DNA of 64,000 bases from Metellina segmentata. Its lineage: Eukaryota > Arthropoda > Arachnida > Araneae > Tetragnathidae. The stretch spans positions 90,390,911-90,454,910 of the forward strand of contig OX375883.1 in NCBI GenBank assembly GCA_947359465.1. Reading direction: 5' to 3'. The notes beneath the pieces are model-generated. The model made no database searches, was not told the DNA's origin, and saw only the letters and a program-made list of their open reading frames with translations. How positions within the stretch are numbered: position 1 is the first letter of the stretch; every line of letters begins with the position of its first letter. Of the stretch, positions 1 through 11,914 are shown piece after piece. The position numbers were made by a program, and so were the translations under genes.

Positions 1-54
1 CGGATTGAAAAAAATTAGTTTTTTATCTGATCACCATAAAAAAATCATTGATAT

Positions 55-120
55 CTTCATGACAAGGTATCTGGTAATAAGCAAAATTCGTCAGATTTTC
101 GTATATATATCTCGTTGAAA
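55..120 (-). repeat. Isolated degenerate palindromic-satellite monomer
   Basis: The stretch reads like array A at 8.9-10.4 kb: a GACAAGGTATCT block, then AATAAGCAAAATT, then GTCAGATTTT and ATATCTCGTTG. The order and roughly 43-bp spacing match the family, but the copy is decayed. The rest of 1-619 is AT-rich spacer with no gene or other repeat that I recognise. Confidence 0.55.
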
Positions 121-619
121 TCTATTGTTGGGTAGAACACACCCGAACTGTTGCTTTAGCGTTTTTCTGTCGCGATGAATTTGTATAAGTGTGAAAAATA
201 AGATTAAATATATTTCTTTTTATAGATTAATGTTTTTGAACATAACGGATACATCAATTTAGAGACAGGTTACTTCTTTTTTCTTTAATCACACATTTTA
301 TGTTAGTGTATCACAGAGTAAATAAGTAACAACACTAAAGCTATAAATCATAATTTGAGTTCAAAATTTATCTGAGACTGAGGAAATGTTGTATAAAATC
401 TTTAATTTTATCGCATATTCAGCTAGCGCACCCATATTATGTGTTGCCCAGCCGAGTAAATGATGCACGGAATCTGCCTAAAATATTATTACCCTATTAA
501 TTGTAAATAAGTTATGTATATAATAAATTAACTCTAAAGTCTGTATAAATATATATTGGGACTGTCAAGCAATAACATATTTCCTTTCCTTTGCCAAATT
601 TATTTTTAATTTTTAATTT

Positions 620-850
620 TTGAGTTCGTCGATATATTTATTGTATTATTTTGTGGCGTAAACAAACATAAGATGATGAAACTTTTACGAGTTCGACAGT
701 CGATTTATTGTACTTATTTGTGGCATAAGCAATCATGAGCTAATGAAAATGTTTGCTCTCGTCTTATTCATGAGTTTGAATATTTATTTATTGCAAATGT
801 TTATAGCATAAGTTTGATTTCATGAATTTGAACAATGATTGATTGTAGTA
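620..850. repeat. Divergent ~90-bp tandem repeat, about 2.5 units
   Basis: The phrases GAGTTCGTCGATATATTTAT, GAGTTCGACAGTCGATTTAT and GAGTTTGAATATTTAT recur about 90 bp apart. Each is followed by a TTTGTGGCRTAARC / TTTATAGCATAAG block and an ATGATGAA / ATGAGCTAATGAA block. This is a short, old tandem duplication without coding potential. Confidence 0.5.
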
Positions 851-1107
851 TTTTTATAAATATATTAATATATGAGAAGATTGCAAAATAAACTTAAAAT
901 TTACTAAAATGAAAAATAATGGCGACGATGCTAATAAGATATTTAATCTATTTCACAGAATTAATTGACTGTTTTATGACGTTTTAGGGTTACAGGTTTG
1001 TAACCGCTTCAATGTTAACCCATCCTTTTATGAAATATGACTTTTGAGATGATTACCTATATATAAAAATAGGAAATAGCTCCAATAATACAAAGGAGCT
1101 CATGTAT

Positions 1108-1110
<3 letters not shown>

Positions 1111-1150
<40 letters not shown>
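1111..1150. repeat. (AT)n microsatellite
   Basis: Uninterrupted AT dinucleotides, 20 repeats. The surrounding stretch 851-1254 holds no gene that I can support. Confidence 0.95.
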
Positions 1151-1153
<3 letters not shown>

Positions 1154-1254
1154 AGCTACAGCCAGTAGAGCACGATTTCATCAAGAACTAACCAAATATT
1201 TTGTGTATGTGGGGGCAGGTACACGTTTAATATGTCGATATCTCAAAGGTTCAA

Positions 1255-1440
1255 ACGTTGACGTGTTGTGGAAGTTTGGAAAGTGGCACCAGCTTAGGGT
1301 GTTTGACCTCGTCTTCTGTTCCATGGTTCAAAAGTAAGAGTGTTTCCCGTTAGCTTTCTCTTGGCGATTGACCCTAAAATAACGCCAATACGAAGTGTTG
1401 TTCCTGTAGTGCGACATAAATGCAGGTACCTACCTACTTT
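1255..1440 (+). mobile_element. SINE 3' body fragment
   Basis: Contains in order the family's body blocks: GTTGTGGAAGTTTGGA, a CACCAGCT block, a CCATGGTTCAAAA block, a CGCCAATA block, GTTGTTCCTGTAGTGCGAC, and the (TACC)n tail ending at CCTACCTAC. The tRNA-like head is missing (5' truncated). Compare the complete copy at 49531-49842. Confidence 0.7.
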
Positions 1441-2635
1441 AAAATAAAACCCTAAGAAGAATATTTAACTGTTTCTTTTCTATTGATAGAATCTATTGGG
1501 AAATTGCTGTTGCTCCTTTTCTTAGAATAAATTTTGTCATAAAAATGTTATTGCTCGGTTTCTAAGAATAGAATCCTTTGGTGAAATTATGTTACTTATT
1601 TCCTTGTAAAGTTTCTATTGTTCGGGAATGTCAAAAGGAAAGACTGGGGTTTAAGTGGAACTATGCATGCGAACCCCGGAGAGAACTAATCTTGAGATGA
1701 TTTTTGGGTACAATTAAACAAAACATGCCGATTATATTGTTATACTTTTAATGCAAACCGTGTTTACACAGAATGTATTAAAATATATAGATTTACTATG
1801 AGCACTTAACTTCAATTAACCGGAATTAATTGCCTATTTTTAGTTACAGTGTTACTAAACTACTAACAAGCATAAGGAGTTAGAATATTTCAACTTCTAA
1901 ATATTTAATTTGATAAATAAAGAGGTTTTAAATAGTCAAACTATCTATTGTTCTTAAATCTCCTACTTGATTCAAAGTCCATATTTACTCATTACTAATT
2001 TTTTTGAATATGAATGTCTGTTTCATTAAACTCCATTATTTAATATACTTCTGCAAATGCGAGGAAAGTATAATATAATAATAATAAAACATTCTATAAA
2101 TATATTACTTAAATTATGCAGTTTTCTAGGTTCACAAAAATATTTTAAATTTCTGTTGCAGGTATTGATTTCTGTAGAGAAAATTAACTTAGTTCTGAAT
2201 GAATGATGAACTCGTATGTTTAAAAATGAAATACTGATAATGGTTTCAAATAATGAGTTAGAATATAATCTCATAATGATAATTTATGTTTCTGAAGGTG
2301 GAACAATATTTCACTGAGCTTAAACTTTTTTCCGCTTGATGGAACGATTCAGGGTTGTGAATAATATTCGCTTCGTTATCTCTCTGAAGGATTTTTATCT
2401 TATGAACTAAAATATCAATTGTTCTCTCCGAATCAGGAATTTAATCCTAAAATACTTTACGCTGGTTCAAAAAACAAAATGAACACAATATTTCATTCTT
2501 TAAATATTTATTTAAACTAGTAGTTGATACAAAAACTTTGAAAATGACAGGTAATATTTAATATTCTGAGTGGCTCACACATATAATTTCTCCTTGTAAA
2601 CTGTAGTCTTCTAAACAGTTTTGACTTTTTGACTA
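1441..2635. other. AT-rich spacer, no feature recognised
   Basis: Long AT-rich stretch. The reading frame at 2026-2274 on the minus strand is low-complexity and matches nothing I recognise, so no gene is called. Confidence 0.6.
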
Positions 2636-2639
2636 ACAG

Positions 2640-3290
2640 TCTCTTTTTAAAGAACTATATTCAAAGGAGAGCGTATTTTTAAAGGATTGTGTTCGAAGGA
2701 AAGGGAGCAATAAAATGTTTTGAAAGGACTGTATTCTAAAGAAATGACTATCAGAGTATTAGTTAAGGCTTCTAATCTAAGAAAAAGGCCAACGGAATCT
2801 TTCCATAGTATTCATTTCCAACGAAAATAATAGTAGCATCTTTTCGAAGGATGGGCTAATGTTATCTTACCTAAGGATACTAGTCTAAAGAAAGAGGCAG
2901 TAGAATGTTTCATAACGAATTTATTTAAGGAAATGACCAAACAGAATCTGACTAAAATATTCTAACGTAAGGAAGAGACAAAGGGAATATTTCGAAGGAT
3001 TCAAATCCATGTAAGGAAGTAGAATATACCTAAATAATTCCATTCTGAGGATGAACTAATAGAATCTTTCCAAAGCATTATATTCTGAGAAAAGGAGAAA
3101 TTAAATATATTTCCAAAGGATTCGATTCTTAGGAGGGGAGCAATACAAAATTTAAAAAGGAGTTTATTCTAACGAAATGACAAGCAGTGCATCCTACTAA
3201 GGGATTCTAACCTAATTAAAGGACCAACTTAATCCTTTCTAAAGATAACTTTCCAAGAAAGGACCATTAAAAAGGCCTTGAAAATCCCAT
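2640..3290. repeat. Decayed ~42-bp minisatellite
   Basis: About fifteen imperfect units with a common pattern: ATTCTAAGGAAA, a GGACYAA block, then a GAATCTTTCCAAAGGA block. Successive units start at phrases such as GTGTTCGAAGGAAAGG, GTATTCTAAAGAAATG and CTAATCTAAGAAAAAGG, at 41-42 bp spacing. The unit sequence is unrelated to the palindromic arrays, but the unit length is similar. Confidence 0.7.
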
Positions 3291-3299
3291 AGATTCTTT

Positions 3300-4680
3300 C
3301 ATCCAATATATATGGTTAGTATGTTATTAAGTACGTTGTGGGAAAAAAACAATACTGGACTTCTAAGAAGAATTTTTATAGTTTATCCCGTTTATTTCAA
3401 CCCATGGCAAATAAATTATATAAATGGAGAGATCATTTAACAATGCACATTGATTTAATCGAACTAATTATATGCGATAGATATACACCGTTTTAACCGT
3501 ATACAACGAAGATTTATTACCAAATTCTTTGTTAAATGTATTTAAGAAATTAAAATTTTTCAGAATCTTACCGATTGTACGACCAATTGAGTTTTTTCGT
3601 CCAATCTAAAATTACTGAAAATAAAAACTTAAATTCATGTCTGGCCAATATTGTCGACGAGATTTACACTACTGAAAGAGTTCATTGTCTTATTAGGAGT
3701 GATGCGTATTAGGTTTACAAATGAGATGTTTACTTGGTAATCAAGAAAATCAACATGCACATGTTTAAACGACAGTGTTTTGTATGAAAAATAAATTAAT
3801 AAGCTCACATTATTGTTTCAAAAAAGTACTTTATGCATGTCATGTAGAGCCTTTTGATGGCTCAATCGAACACTTTTTTCGTCCACGACTTCTATGTAAA
3901 TTAAATCTCAGTGGTGGCATTATATATAAAACTATATTTAAATATTAATTTTAACAAACTAATTGTTTTAAACGAAGTAACAACATTTAATACAATGTCA
4001 TTTATTTATTTATGATGACATAATTGCAACAATCTAACCGTATTGAATTAATTGCGTTTCAATTTCTTGTCCTCTCAAAAATCAATACCGGTTGAGTTGT
4101 TCCAGTGTGGCGTTAATTCAACTTCTTACCAACCATACTTTCGACAGTAGAAAATAGAAAACAGAAACTTTCAACAGAAGATACTTAACCTTTTCGTTTG
4201 GGTCTTAAGACTGATACATTTACAAAATGGTAAAAAAAACGTAACGTTCTTGAACAAAAGAAAAAACAACTATTATTTAAAGGAACTTTATTTTGTGGCA
4301 CAAAATCAATTTTATCTTTTTTATGTAACTTTGTTCTTTAGTCTTATGTATATGTTTGCCAAATTTCAAGTCGAAATTCCCAAAATTGTCCCAATTATAA
4401 GCTATTAACAGACTTTCGTAGCTGTAGAATTTGGGGAATGCATTATTTTATAAAGACGTTAATTCCATGAAGCGGATTTGCTGCAATTTGTCATCAAAAG
4501 ATAATCACACTAATGGATATGGTACAGGATACTAGCAAAAAAGTAATACAGGTATAAATATGCTTCTGAATAAGTATGAACTGAATATGCTTCCGCTACC
4601 TGTACTGAAACTTTAAACACAAAATTTTCGGTACAGCATTTTCGGAGAAATAATACCTATAAAACTATTGGATGGATCTA
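3300..4680. other. AT-rich spacer, no feature recognised
   Basis: AT-rich, no sustained reading frame, no tandem or inverted repeat that stands out. Confidence 0.55.
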
Positions 4681-4689
4681 CTTGAAATT

Positions 4690-4905
4690 ATTACATAATG
4701 TTGAGGAACAAACTGTAACGACCGTGACCGAGACTAGTTCCCGGTTCGCGGCGCTCAGGAAACCAGGTAAGGCCGTAGGCGCTGGGAGTAAAAAACCTCC
4801 ATCACAAAAGGAAAGAAGAAGAGTTAACGAAGGATGAGCAACATTCGATAGACGGAGAGGACGCGGTACAGTTGTTTTACGTTTTAAGAACAAGTTGTGG
4901 TTCAT
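4690..4905. other. G+C-rich non-repetitive island
   Basis: Sharp rise in G+C relative to both sides, with phrases such as CGGTTCGCGGCGCTCAGG and GGACGCGGTACAG. A 75-codon open frame lies on the minus strand (4678-4905). I do not recognise its protein and the frame has no supporting splice or start context, so I leave it uncalled. It could be an exon fragment or regulatory DNA. Confidence 0.4.
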
Positions 4906-5887
4906 TCTTTTATGTCTTTAAGTTAATAAATTGTTTTGTTATGTTTATAATTTGATTGGTCTAATTTAAAAGGCTAAAATACTTTGTGGTGTGATGAACA
5001 CGAAGAGGATAAATTACATTTTATATTTTTACAGCTAAACACTCGGTCAGTATTTTCTTTTCTAATTGATTAGTTTGGATACAAGCCACCATTTAAACAA
5101 ATATAAAAACAATCTGTTTTATAAAATGATAGATAAATATAATAAGAATACACCGTAAACATTTCGTGTTTATAAGATAACAGTAAGTTTTGAAATCAAG
5201 TCAACTAATTACCTCGTAGATATTTCATTAGGTGTAATGGCCACATAAAAATGGTAGAAAACAAGGTACAGCTACAGTCTACGTTTATGAGCGGTGGCAA
5301 CTGCCTTGGCAATTGTTTTGGCGCACTTCCAATGTCGCCGAGGAAATAATTCTTTAAAAAATATTTTTCTTTTTACAACTGAAAATGAAAGCTTGAAAAC
5401 ATATTTGAGAACATTTTGAAAAGTATATTTTTTAAAACTTTCACACAATGTAATAAGCTTTAACACATTTGAAAACACAGTTGTGAACCAGCAGAAAAAC
5501 TAAACTGCATTTTGGGTAAGAAACCCTGAAACATCAATTACACTAGATACAGTGGGCATATTGAAAAAGACTTTTAAAAGAAAAAAAGCAAGACATAATA
5601 TAACCTGATAACGTCAGATCTCTTGCGTGAAAAAAAATAATGAAAAAACGAAAATGGCCAAAAAAACAAAACTCTTAATCCTTTCGTGAAAACTATTATC
5701 ATAAAATAAAAATTCCACAACTGTCGAAATACAAATAAATGGACTAATGGTATCACAGAAAACGATTTAAAAGGACCAATGCAATCAAAGGATATATTAA
5801 AAACAAAATAACCAATGGGAGGAAAAAAAATTCAAACAAACCAATGAAATCAAACGGATTTTGGAAGAACTTTATAGAATATTCAAA
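4906..5887. other. AT-rich spacer
   Basis: AT-rich DNA with loose reiterations of AACCAATGRRATCAAA near 5770-5860. No gene is supported. The two minus-strand frames at 5272-5478 and 5574-5756 are low-complexity F/K-rich translations. Confidence 0.5.
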
Positions 5888-7048
5888 ATGAAATTTGAAA
5901 GTTTCAGTTTGCCGAGTATGTCATGAAAATCACAACAACTGTAACAACAGATGGTTTGCGACTGTAACGACAATGGATGGGGTTGTTTTACTTTGTTAGG
6001 ACTTTAAGGGATTAGGATTTTTTAACACCGGTGCACCTAAGTTTTTAAATTAGGTGCACAGATTATATTTTAGGCGCACATTAAAAAAAAACGTAATATA
6101 AGAGTATAAATGTAATGTAAACTACTTTATTAGTTGGGTACGTTTAGATTTGTCACTAGTAGATAGTAAATAAAAATATTTAAACAATTTTTTTTTGTCT
6201 GCAAAATTATTACTTACAAATATTTAATCATCATCAGACATTGGTGGGCAACCAGCAACGTCTACGTTTGAGGCAGATCTTTTCCAAAAGGCTTTGTGTC
6301 CATCCTTATTTTTGTATTTTTCCTCCATTGCAAAACAGCATTTTCTGGATTAGTTTTCGCATAGTGTGTATTTGGAAATTTTAATTAAGTTCCTTTAGAG
6401 CGAGAGGTCGATACTAATATTTTGTTCAGACATCAAAATAACATAAAGTACCTTTCCCTTCACTTTTTTTAACAATAGGTGCACTGCGTGCACCTAGAGG
6501 GAAAAAATTAGGTTCACAATTTTATTTGCATGTGCACAGTGCACCTGTGCAACCGGGTATTTCAAGCCCTGACTTAGCCCATTGTTTTATGTACCTGGTA
6601 CCATGAACGCTTACGTGTACCTTGACGTTCTGGATCATTCGGCCTTGCCTACACTATGGCAATACTACTGCGATGATGGTTGTTTCTTCCAACAGGATGA
6701 TCGAACTCCATGTCATACTGCAAAATGTGTTCTGGTCAGTTTTCCTGAAAATGAGGAGAATTTGCTTGACTGACCTGGTTCGAGTCCCTTTATCAATTTG
6801 ATCGAACTGTGTGGGATAAACAGGAGCGACGAGTGCGTCACATCACGCACACTCATCTGCATAATAATCTCTTCTCGAAGTATTGCAAGAGGCATGGCGA
6901 GCTATTCCTCCCCAGACTTAGAGAGAACTTGTGAAAAGTATGCGTTGCAGGTGTAATACAAGCCAACAGAAGGGCCTAACCTTTACTAAATAGAACAATA
7001 AAGCAATTTTCCTGAAAAACAGGCAGTGTCCAAATACCTTTGTCCGTA
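5888..7048 (+). pseudogene. Tc1-like transposase pseudogene, interrupted by a hAT element
   Basis: Two pieces of one Tc1-like (DD34E) transposase lie either side of 5997-6571. The left piece (about 5888-5996) translates to KFESF... and ends with WGCFTL, which fits the segment around the family's WGCF motif. The right piece starts near 6580 and reads VPGTMNAYVYLDVLD, then CFFQQDDRTPCHTAK, which carries the second catalytic aspartate, then a LLD..PGSSP remnant of the SPDLNPIE region with stops and substitutions. The final CAGTGTCCAAATACCTTTG at 7024-7048 matches a Tc1-type terminal repeat. Multiple stops and frameshifts make it non-functional. The N-terminal DNA-binding half is absent. Confidence 0.8.
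5997..6571 (-). mobile_element. Non-autonomous hAT element, copy 2, inside a Tc1-like gene
   Basis: Same ends as the element at 28957-29538 but in the opposite orientation. The right end reads GGGTATTTCAAGCCCTG, the inverted form of the CAGGGCTCGAAATACCC terminus. The left end retains ACTTTAAGGGATTAGG and the GTGCACCTAAGTTTTTAAAT block. The minus strand of the core (about 6200-6370) has a short open frame ending at GATGATGATTAA. It might be the last codons of a hAT transposase, but it is too short to be certain. The 8-bp target duplication is degenerate here. The insertion splits the Tc1-like reading frame, so it postdates that element. Confidence 0.75.
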
Positions 7049-7279
7049 TATTGTACTTGCCTAGAAATTTTTTTATATCTTCAATGTTTCTATCTCTTTC
7101 AGCTATTTTATGTAATCATTGCTAGGTTTGCAGTAAACAAATTCATCTTTAGAGGCCTACATTTAATGCGACTTATCGAAGCAAAAAAAAGGGCAACTGT
7201 GGCCTTTAATCGGCGGAACTTGAAGACGATAATCTTCTTAATTCTGTTAACAAGATTAGCAACGTCAGATGTCTTTAGA

Positions 7280-7625
7280 TCCTTAACCCTCTGTCCAGAC
7301 ACTTCTATTGATCAATAGTTGGATTAGAGGAATAGGATTAGACAATGAGGAACTTTTTCTCGATGTTTCCGCAACAAATTATATAACCTGATGTATTATT
7401 TAGTGCAGTTTACTAAATAGGTACTTGACATTATAATGCATTTGTCTGCAACGTTGATGTATCAAATTGAACTTTATAGCTTGGATTTCTTGAGCTTTGT
7501 ATATGTCGTTGGAAGTAATGCGTTAGTGCTTAACCCTCTGTCCAGACACATCCATTGAACTCATTCATGAAACAGAAGAATTTGGTTAGAGAATGAGGAA
7601 CTATTTCTTCTCCCAACAAATGTAT
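7280..7625. repeat. Pair of ~100-bp direct repeats ~250 bp apart
   Basis: CTTAACCCTCTGTCCAGACA occurs near 7284 and again near 7531. Both copies continue with CCATTGA-like, AGAGAATGAGGAACT and TCCCAACAAATKTATATA-like blocks. They lie between the Tc1-like end and the Helitron copy. No coding function is seen. Confidence 0.6.
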
Positions 7626-8055
7626 ATATTTGCCACACTGTACGATTGTTTGCTTACCACGACTCAATTGAATTTATAGAGTTATCGGATAAAATTTTAT
7701 TGAAAAAAATGAATATTAGTCAAACTGTTGCAGCTTATACAGACAATATATTGGGTATTCGATTTCGAAAGTAGAGCTCACATTTCGAGTCAAAATTTGA
7801 TCAAAGTTTTGATTTGAATTCAAAATTGTTCGAGTTCAGATTCCAGAGGTACTGTATAACTTTTAACTTTTCTAACGCGCAACAAATTTAAATTTGAAAA
7901 AAAAAATTGAATACTATATTTTGTAAACAATTCCTTTTGCAAGGTTCTTATTGATGCAATCGAAGCGAGCAATGTTCGCGTAGTGAACTAATGAGAATTG
8001 TAAAGCAATCTTAGGGCGTTAGCGAGTGTCAGCGAACAGGGGGCGAGCCTCTTAG
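7625..8055 (+). mobile_element. Helitron-like element, 5'-truncated, family 1
   Basis: Aligns by eye with the complete copy at 30801-31426. Shared blocks are TGTACGATTGTTTGCTTACC, the CTCAATTGAATTTATAG block, AAATTTTATTGAAAAAAATG, and near the 3' end the short palindromes around GAAGCGAGCAATGTTCGCG and GATTG...CAATC. It terminates at GGGGGCGAGCCTCTTAG followed by T, a decayed version of the family's hairpin plus CTAG end. The TC terminus is missing. Confidence 0.65.
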
Positions 8056-8075
8056 TTTTGTATAGTTTATAAGGC

Positions 8076-8178
<103 letters not shown>

Positions 8179-8344
8179 TCTATAAGGTTGCTGTACGGTA
8201 CACTTAACGGAACTAAATTTCTAAAGCTATGGGATATTAAAAAAATAATGGGAAGGTCTTAGGTACATTTGTGACCAGAATGTTTAGATATTTGTTAATG
8301 TTATTATTTAGGAAGAAATGGATAATCTTTCAACTACAGGCAGT

Positions 8345-8765
8345 CAGTCAAAGAGTTACCGAAATTCTGGCACATAACGTTACAGATGATCACAGAATGA
8401 GTCGCCGGCATTCAGGCATTAATTTACAGACTGTCAATCACCGAGTTAAGGATATTCTGGAATTAAGTTACTGATGGTCACTGAATGAGTTGCTGATATT
8501 CTGGCGTTGAGATACAGATTGTCAATCTGCAAGCATTCCGGCGCGGGTTGACAAATGGTCAGTCAATGAGGGACAGACATTCGTACTCATTGGATTGCAG
8601 GTGGTCAAACGATGAGCTACAAATACTGTAGTATTGAATTACACACAGTAAACCAAGTTGAAAGCATTCTGGTATAAAGTCAGATACTGAATCAAGGAGT
8701 TGCACGTTTTGGAGTTAAGTTAAAGATGGTCATTGAATGAGTGATCTATATTCTGGCAATATGAT
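8345..8765. repeat. Divergent ~45-bp minisatellite
   Basis: Roughly nine imperfect units follow the plan GTTRC-GATATTCTGGC-GTTAAGTTACAGATGGTCA-CTGAATGA. For example, units begin at GTTACCGAAATTCTGGC, GTCGCCGGCATTCAGGC, GTTAAGGATATTCTGG and GTTGCTGATATTCTGGC, 43-46 bp apart. It sits immediately upstream of palindromic array A but has a different consensus. Confidence 0.7.
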
Positions 8766-8864
8766 AAATCTGCAACTATGAAGCTAATTGCGTTTAGTTA
8801 TTTTACAATCCTTATTGTCTTCAATTACAAATTATGAAAATAACAGTTCGTTAGATGAAAACGT

Positions 8865-10410
8865 ACCAGATCTTGGAATCAACATCATAGCTAATTTGAA
8901 GATGAGGTATCTAGTTATTGGTAAAACTGGTCAGATCATGATGGACAAGATAGCACGTCATTGGCAAACTTGGTCACACCCTTATGAACAATAAATCTCG
9001 TCATTGGCAAAATTAATGACACCATAATTAACGAAATATATCATTATTTTCATAATTGCTCAGACCGTGATGGACAAAATAACTCATAATTGGAAAAATT
9101 GATCGGACCATTAAGAAAGAGATATATCATTATTGGCAAAAGTGAATTGGTTAGATATAGATGAAGGAAATACCTCGTCATTGGCAAAATGGATCATTTC
9201 GTGATGAAGATATGTTGTCAATGGCAAAATTGTTTATACCATGATAAAGGAAATATCTCGTCATTGGCAAAATGGATCACACCATGATGGAAGAGATATG
9301 TCGTCATTGGAAAATGTGGTTATGAAATGAAGGAAATACCTCGTCATTGTCAAAATGGATCATTTCGTGATGAAGATATGTTGTCAATGGCAAAATTGTT
9401 TATACCATGATAAAGGAAATATCTCGTCACTGGCAAATTGGATCACACCATGATGGAAGAGATATGTCGTCATTGGAAAATGTGGTTGGACTATAATGAA
9501 GGAAATATCTCATCATTGGCAAAATGCATCACACCAGAGTGCAGGAGATAGATCGGCATTGGCAAAATTGGTTAGACCATGATGAAGGAGATATACCTTC
9601 ATTGGCAAAACGGTTCATACCATGTATGGATGCGATATATCGGGATTAGCAAAATTGGTTAGACCATGATGAAGGAAATATCTCGTCATTGGCAAAATGG
9701 ATCACACCATGATGGAAGAGATATGTCGTCATTGGAAAATGTGGTTGGACTATAATGAAGGAAATATCTCATCATTGGCAAAATGCATCACACCAGAGTG
9801 CAGGAGATAGATCGGCATTGGCAAAATTGGTTAGACCATGATGAAGGAGATATATCTTCATTGGCAAAACGGTTCATACCATGTATGGATGCGATATATC
9901 GGGATTAGCAAAATTGGTTAGACCATGATGAAGGAAATATCTCGTCATTGGCAAAATGGATCACACAATGATGGAAGAGATATGTCGTAATTGGAAAATG
10001 TGGTTGGACTATAATGAAGGAAATATCTCATCATTGGCAAAATGCATCACACCAGAGTGCAGGAGATAGATCGGCATTGGCAAAATTGGTTAGACCATGA
10101 TGAAGGAGATATACCTTCATTGGCAAAACGGTTCATACCATGTATGGATGCGATATATCGGGATTAGCAAAATTGGTTAGACCATGATGAAGGAAATATC
10201 TCGTCATTGGCAAAATGGATCACACCATGATGGATATATGTAGTCATTGGAAAAATTGGTTAGACCAGGAGGAAGGAAATATCTCGTCATTGGCAAAACG
10301 AATCACACCATGATGGAGATATGTAGTCATTGGAAAAATTAGTTAGACTATGATGAACGAGATATCTCGTCGCTGACAAATTTGTCAGACCATTATGAGC
10401 AACATATTTC
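8865..10410 (-). repeat. Palindromic satellite array A (43-bp monomers, 259-bp higher-order unit)
   Basis: Monomers read, on the plus strand, GAAATATCTCGTCATTGGC, then AAAATTGGTTAGACCATGATGAA. This is the reverse complement of the array C monomer, so the array is listed on the minus strand. In the middle, a six-monomer block repeats with an exact 259-bp period: the marker CATCACACCAGAGT occurs at 9527, 9786 and 10045. The exact palindrome ACGAGATATCTCGT is at 10357-10370. Monomers decay toward the left edge (8865-9060). There is no coding content. Confidence 0.9.
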
Positions 10411-10439
10411 GTCGAAATACAAATTGGTGGGCTGAAACA

Positions 10440-11060
10440 GTCATCAATAGGCACCAATAATTGAACCTTCAGCGCAGGTACTGTACGCGCGTCCATTGAT
10501 GTCTATAGAAACACAAAACGAAACCTATCTATTTCCGAATCGTAACGAAAATCGGAACCCGTAACGCAAAAGAATCCCTCCGAACGAGACGTCCCATCAT
10601 AAAATATCCCCTCATACCCAGTCTGTAACGAATAAAACAGCAGAGCCCGAATAGAAACAGCCTCCCCAACAACCGCAAAGAATCAAAACTTCAAAAAACT
10701 TTCTTTCCGCACTACACCACTGTGCCCCGCCACGGTCATCCAGTTGCAAAGGGGAAACCGCGCTTTTTCTATTCGAAGGGGGAGAAATATATTTTTTCAA
10801 TGCATTTAAATGTAAGTTTTAACATAATGTAGGTTTTAAACAAATGTTTGCTTTAGATCTTTACCAAGGAACGGCTTTTAAGAAGGGTTCGCGCTATTTG
10901 CTCTCTAAATGGTTCGCCGCGGATTGTTGTTGCTGTGCGCGCTTTAATTTGGAACGCATCTGGAGTTTTCACTCCACAGTTCCGAGACGGCAACAATTAC
11001 TTAGTGCGTGTTTTTTGTGAATCTCCCATAGCATCTTGCAGGTGTTTAATGTGTTATAGT
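10440..11060. other. G+C-rich non-repetitive island
   Basis: Complex sequence with a CpG-containing run (GTACGCGCGTCCATTG, AACGAGACGTCCC, GTGCCCCGCCACGG, TTCGCCGCGGATTG). Two short minus-strand frames (10287-10496, 10612-10800) match no family I recognise. Candidate regulatory or exonic DNA; no function is inferred. Confidence 0.4.
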
Positions 11061-11214
11061 ATGGAATAGTAAGGTTTTTATCTTGCGTGATGGATTGAAA
11101 GATAATTGTAAGATCGAGATTTGTTTGGGGAGTATGATTGAGGGATTAATAAGGAACCTTCTCTTTTGTTATGTTTCACACCTATAAACTCCTGGTATTT
11201 TTCCAGGAGAATCA

Positions 11215-11420
11215 TCATCAGGAACAATCGATCAGATTTCAAGGACAATATATCTCATCATAATAATTATCTCGTCATATTTAAAAAAAATCGGCAATGT
11301 ATTGACGACTATATACATTGTCTTTAGACCTCCAAGTGATTTCGACACGCCATCTCGTCCATTGAGATCTGACCAATTTTCCTAGTGACGAAATATCTCG
11401 TCATTAAGAATGATGTTTGA
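11215..11420 (+). repeat. Isolated satellite monomers with left flank
   Basis: Contains CGCCATCTCGTCCATTGAG, GATCTGACCAATTTTCCTAG and TGACGAAATATCTCGTC, i.e. one to two family monomers, with decayed pieces upstream. The entry sequence TCCAAGTGATTTCGACA matches the TTCCAAGTGTTTTGACGA flank seen, on the other strand, at 63405-63435. Confidence 0.7.
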
Positions 11421-11439
11421 ATTTCGAATGATGCAACTT

Positions 11440-11540
11440 GATCGAGGACATTTGAGGTCATTATAGATTTAAAGTGCAGCAGCCCTGTGATGGTCTTTGG
11501 CTGCACCAGTTTTCGAACTCACAACCCTCAGAAATTTTAA
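11440..11540 (-). mobile_element. SINE fragment, type B head
   Basis: Minus-strand SINE order is visible: GAGGACATTTGAGG, AGATTTAAAGTGCA, GATGGTCTTTGGCTG, then TTTTCGAACTCACAACCCT. The last block is the reverse complement of a B-box-like GAGTTCGAA element in the type B head. The 3' body is missing. Confidence 0.55.
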
Positions 11541-11914
11541 GAGGAAAGAACAATAAGAACAAATATGTTCTTTGGAAACAGCAGTTTTTGTCTGAATGAG
11601 TTTCCAATATATTTAGCTTCCAATTCAAATATTCTATAAATCGTACAACATTATTCCTGTTGTTATTTTCAGTACAGATAAATGAAGATTGTGTACAATA
11701 AATTATCTTCGTTTATAGCTATGTCCTGCTGTATGGTTTGTTTGCTATGACAAGGGCCATATCTGGCCAACAATGCTTTTCCGGCAGTGCTTTTCCGTCA
11801 TCTTAATGGGTATACACACAAGGAATATTTAACTCACAAAGGAGATACAAAAGCATGGGGAGTAAGGGTAACATTTTCATGCGCCCATGATTATGAGGTA
11901 GGTAAGTATAATAA

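Noticed and set aside
8865..10410. CRISPR-like array of repeats and spacers
   Set aside because: Units are contiguous monomers with gradual divergence and higher-order periodicity. There are no unique spacers, and the DNA is eukaryotic.
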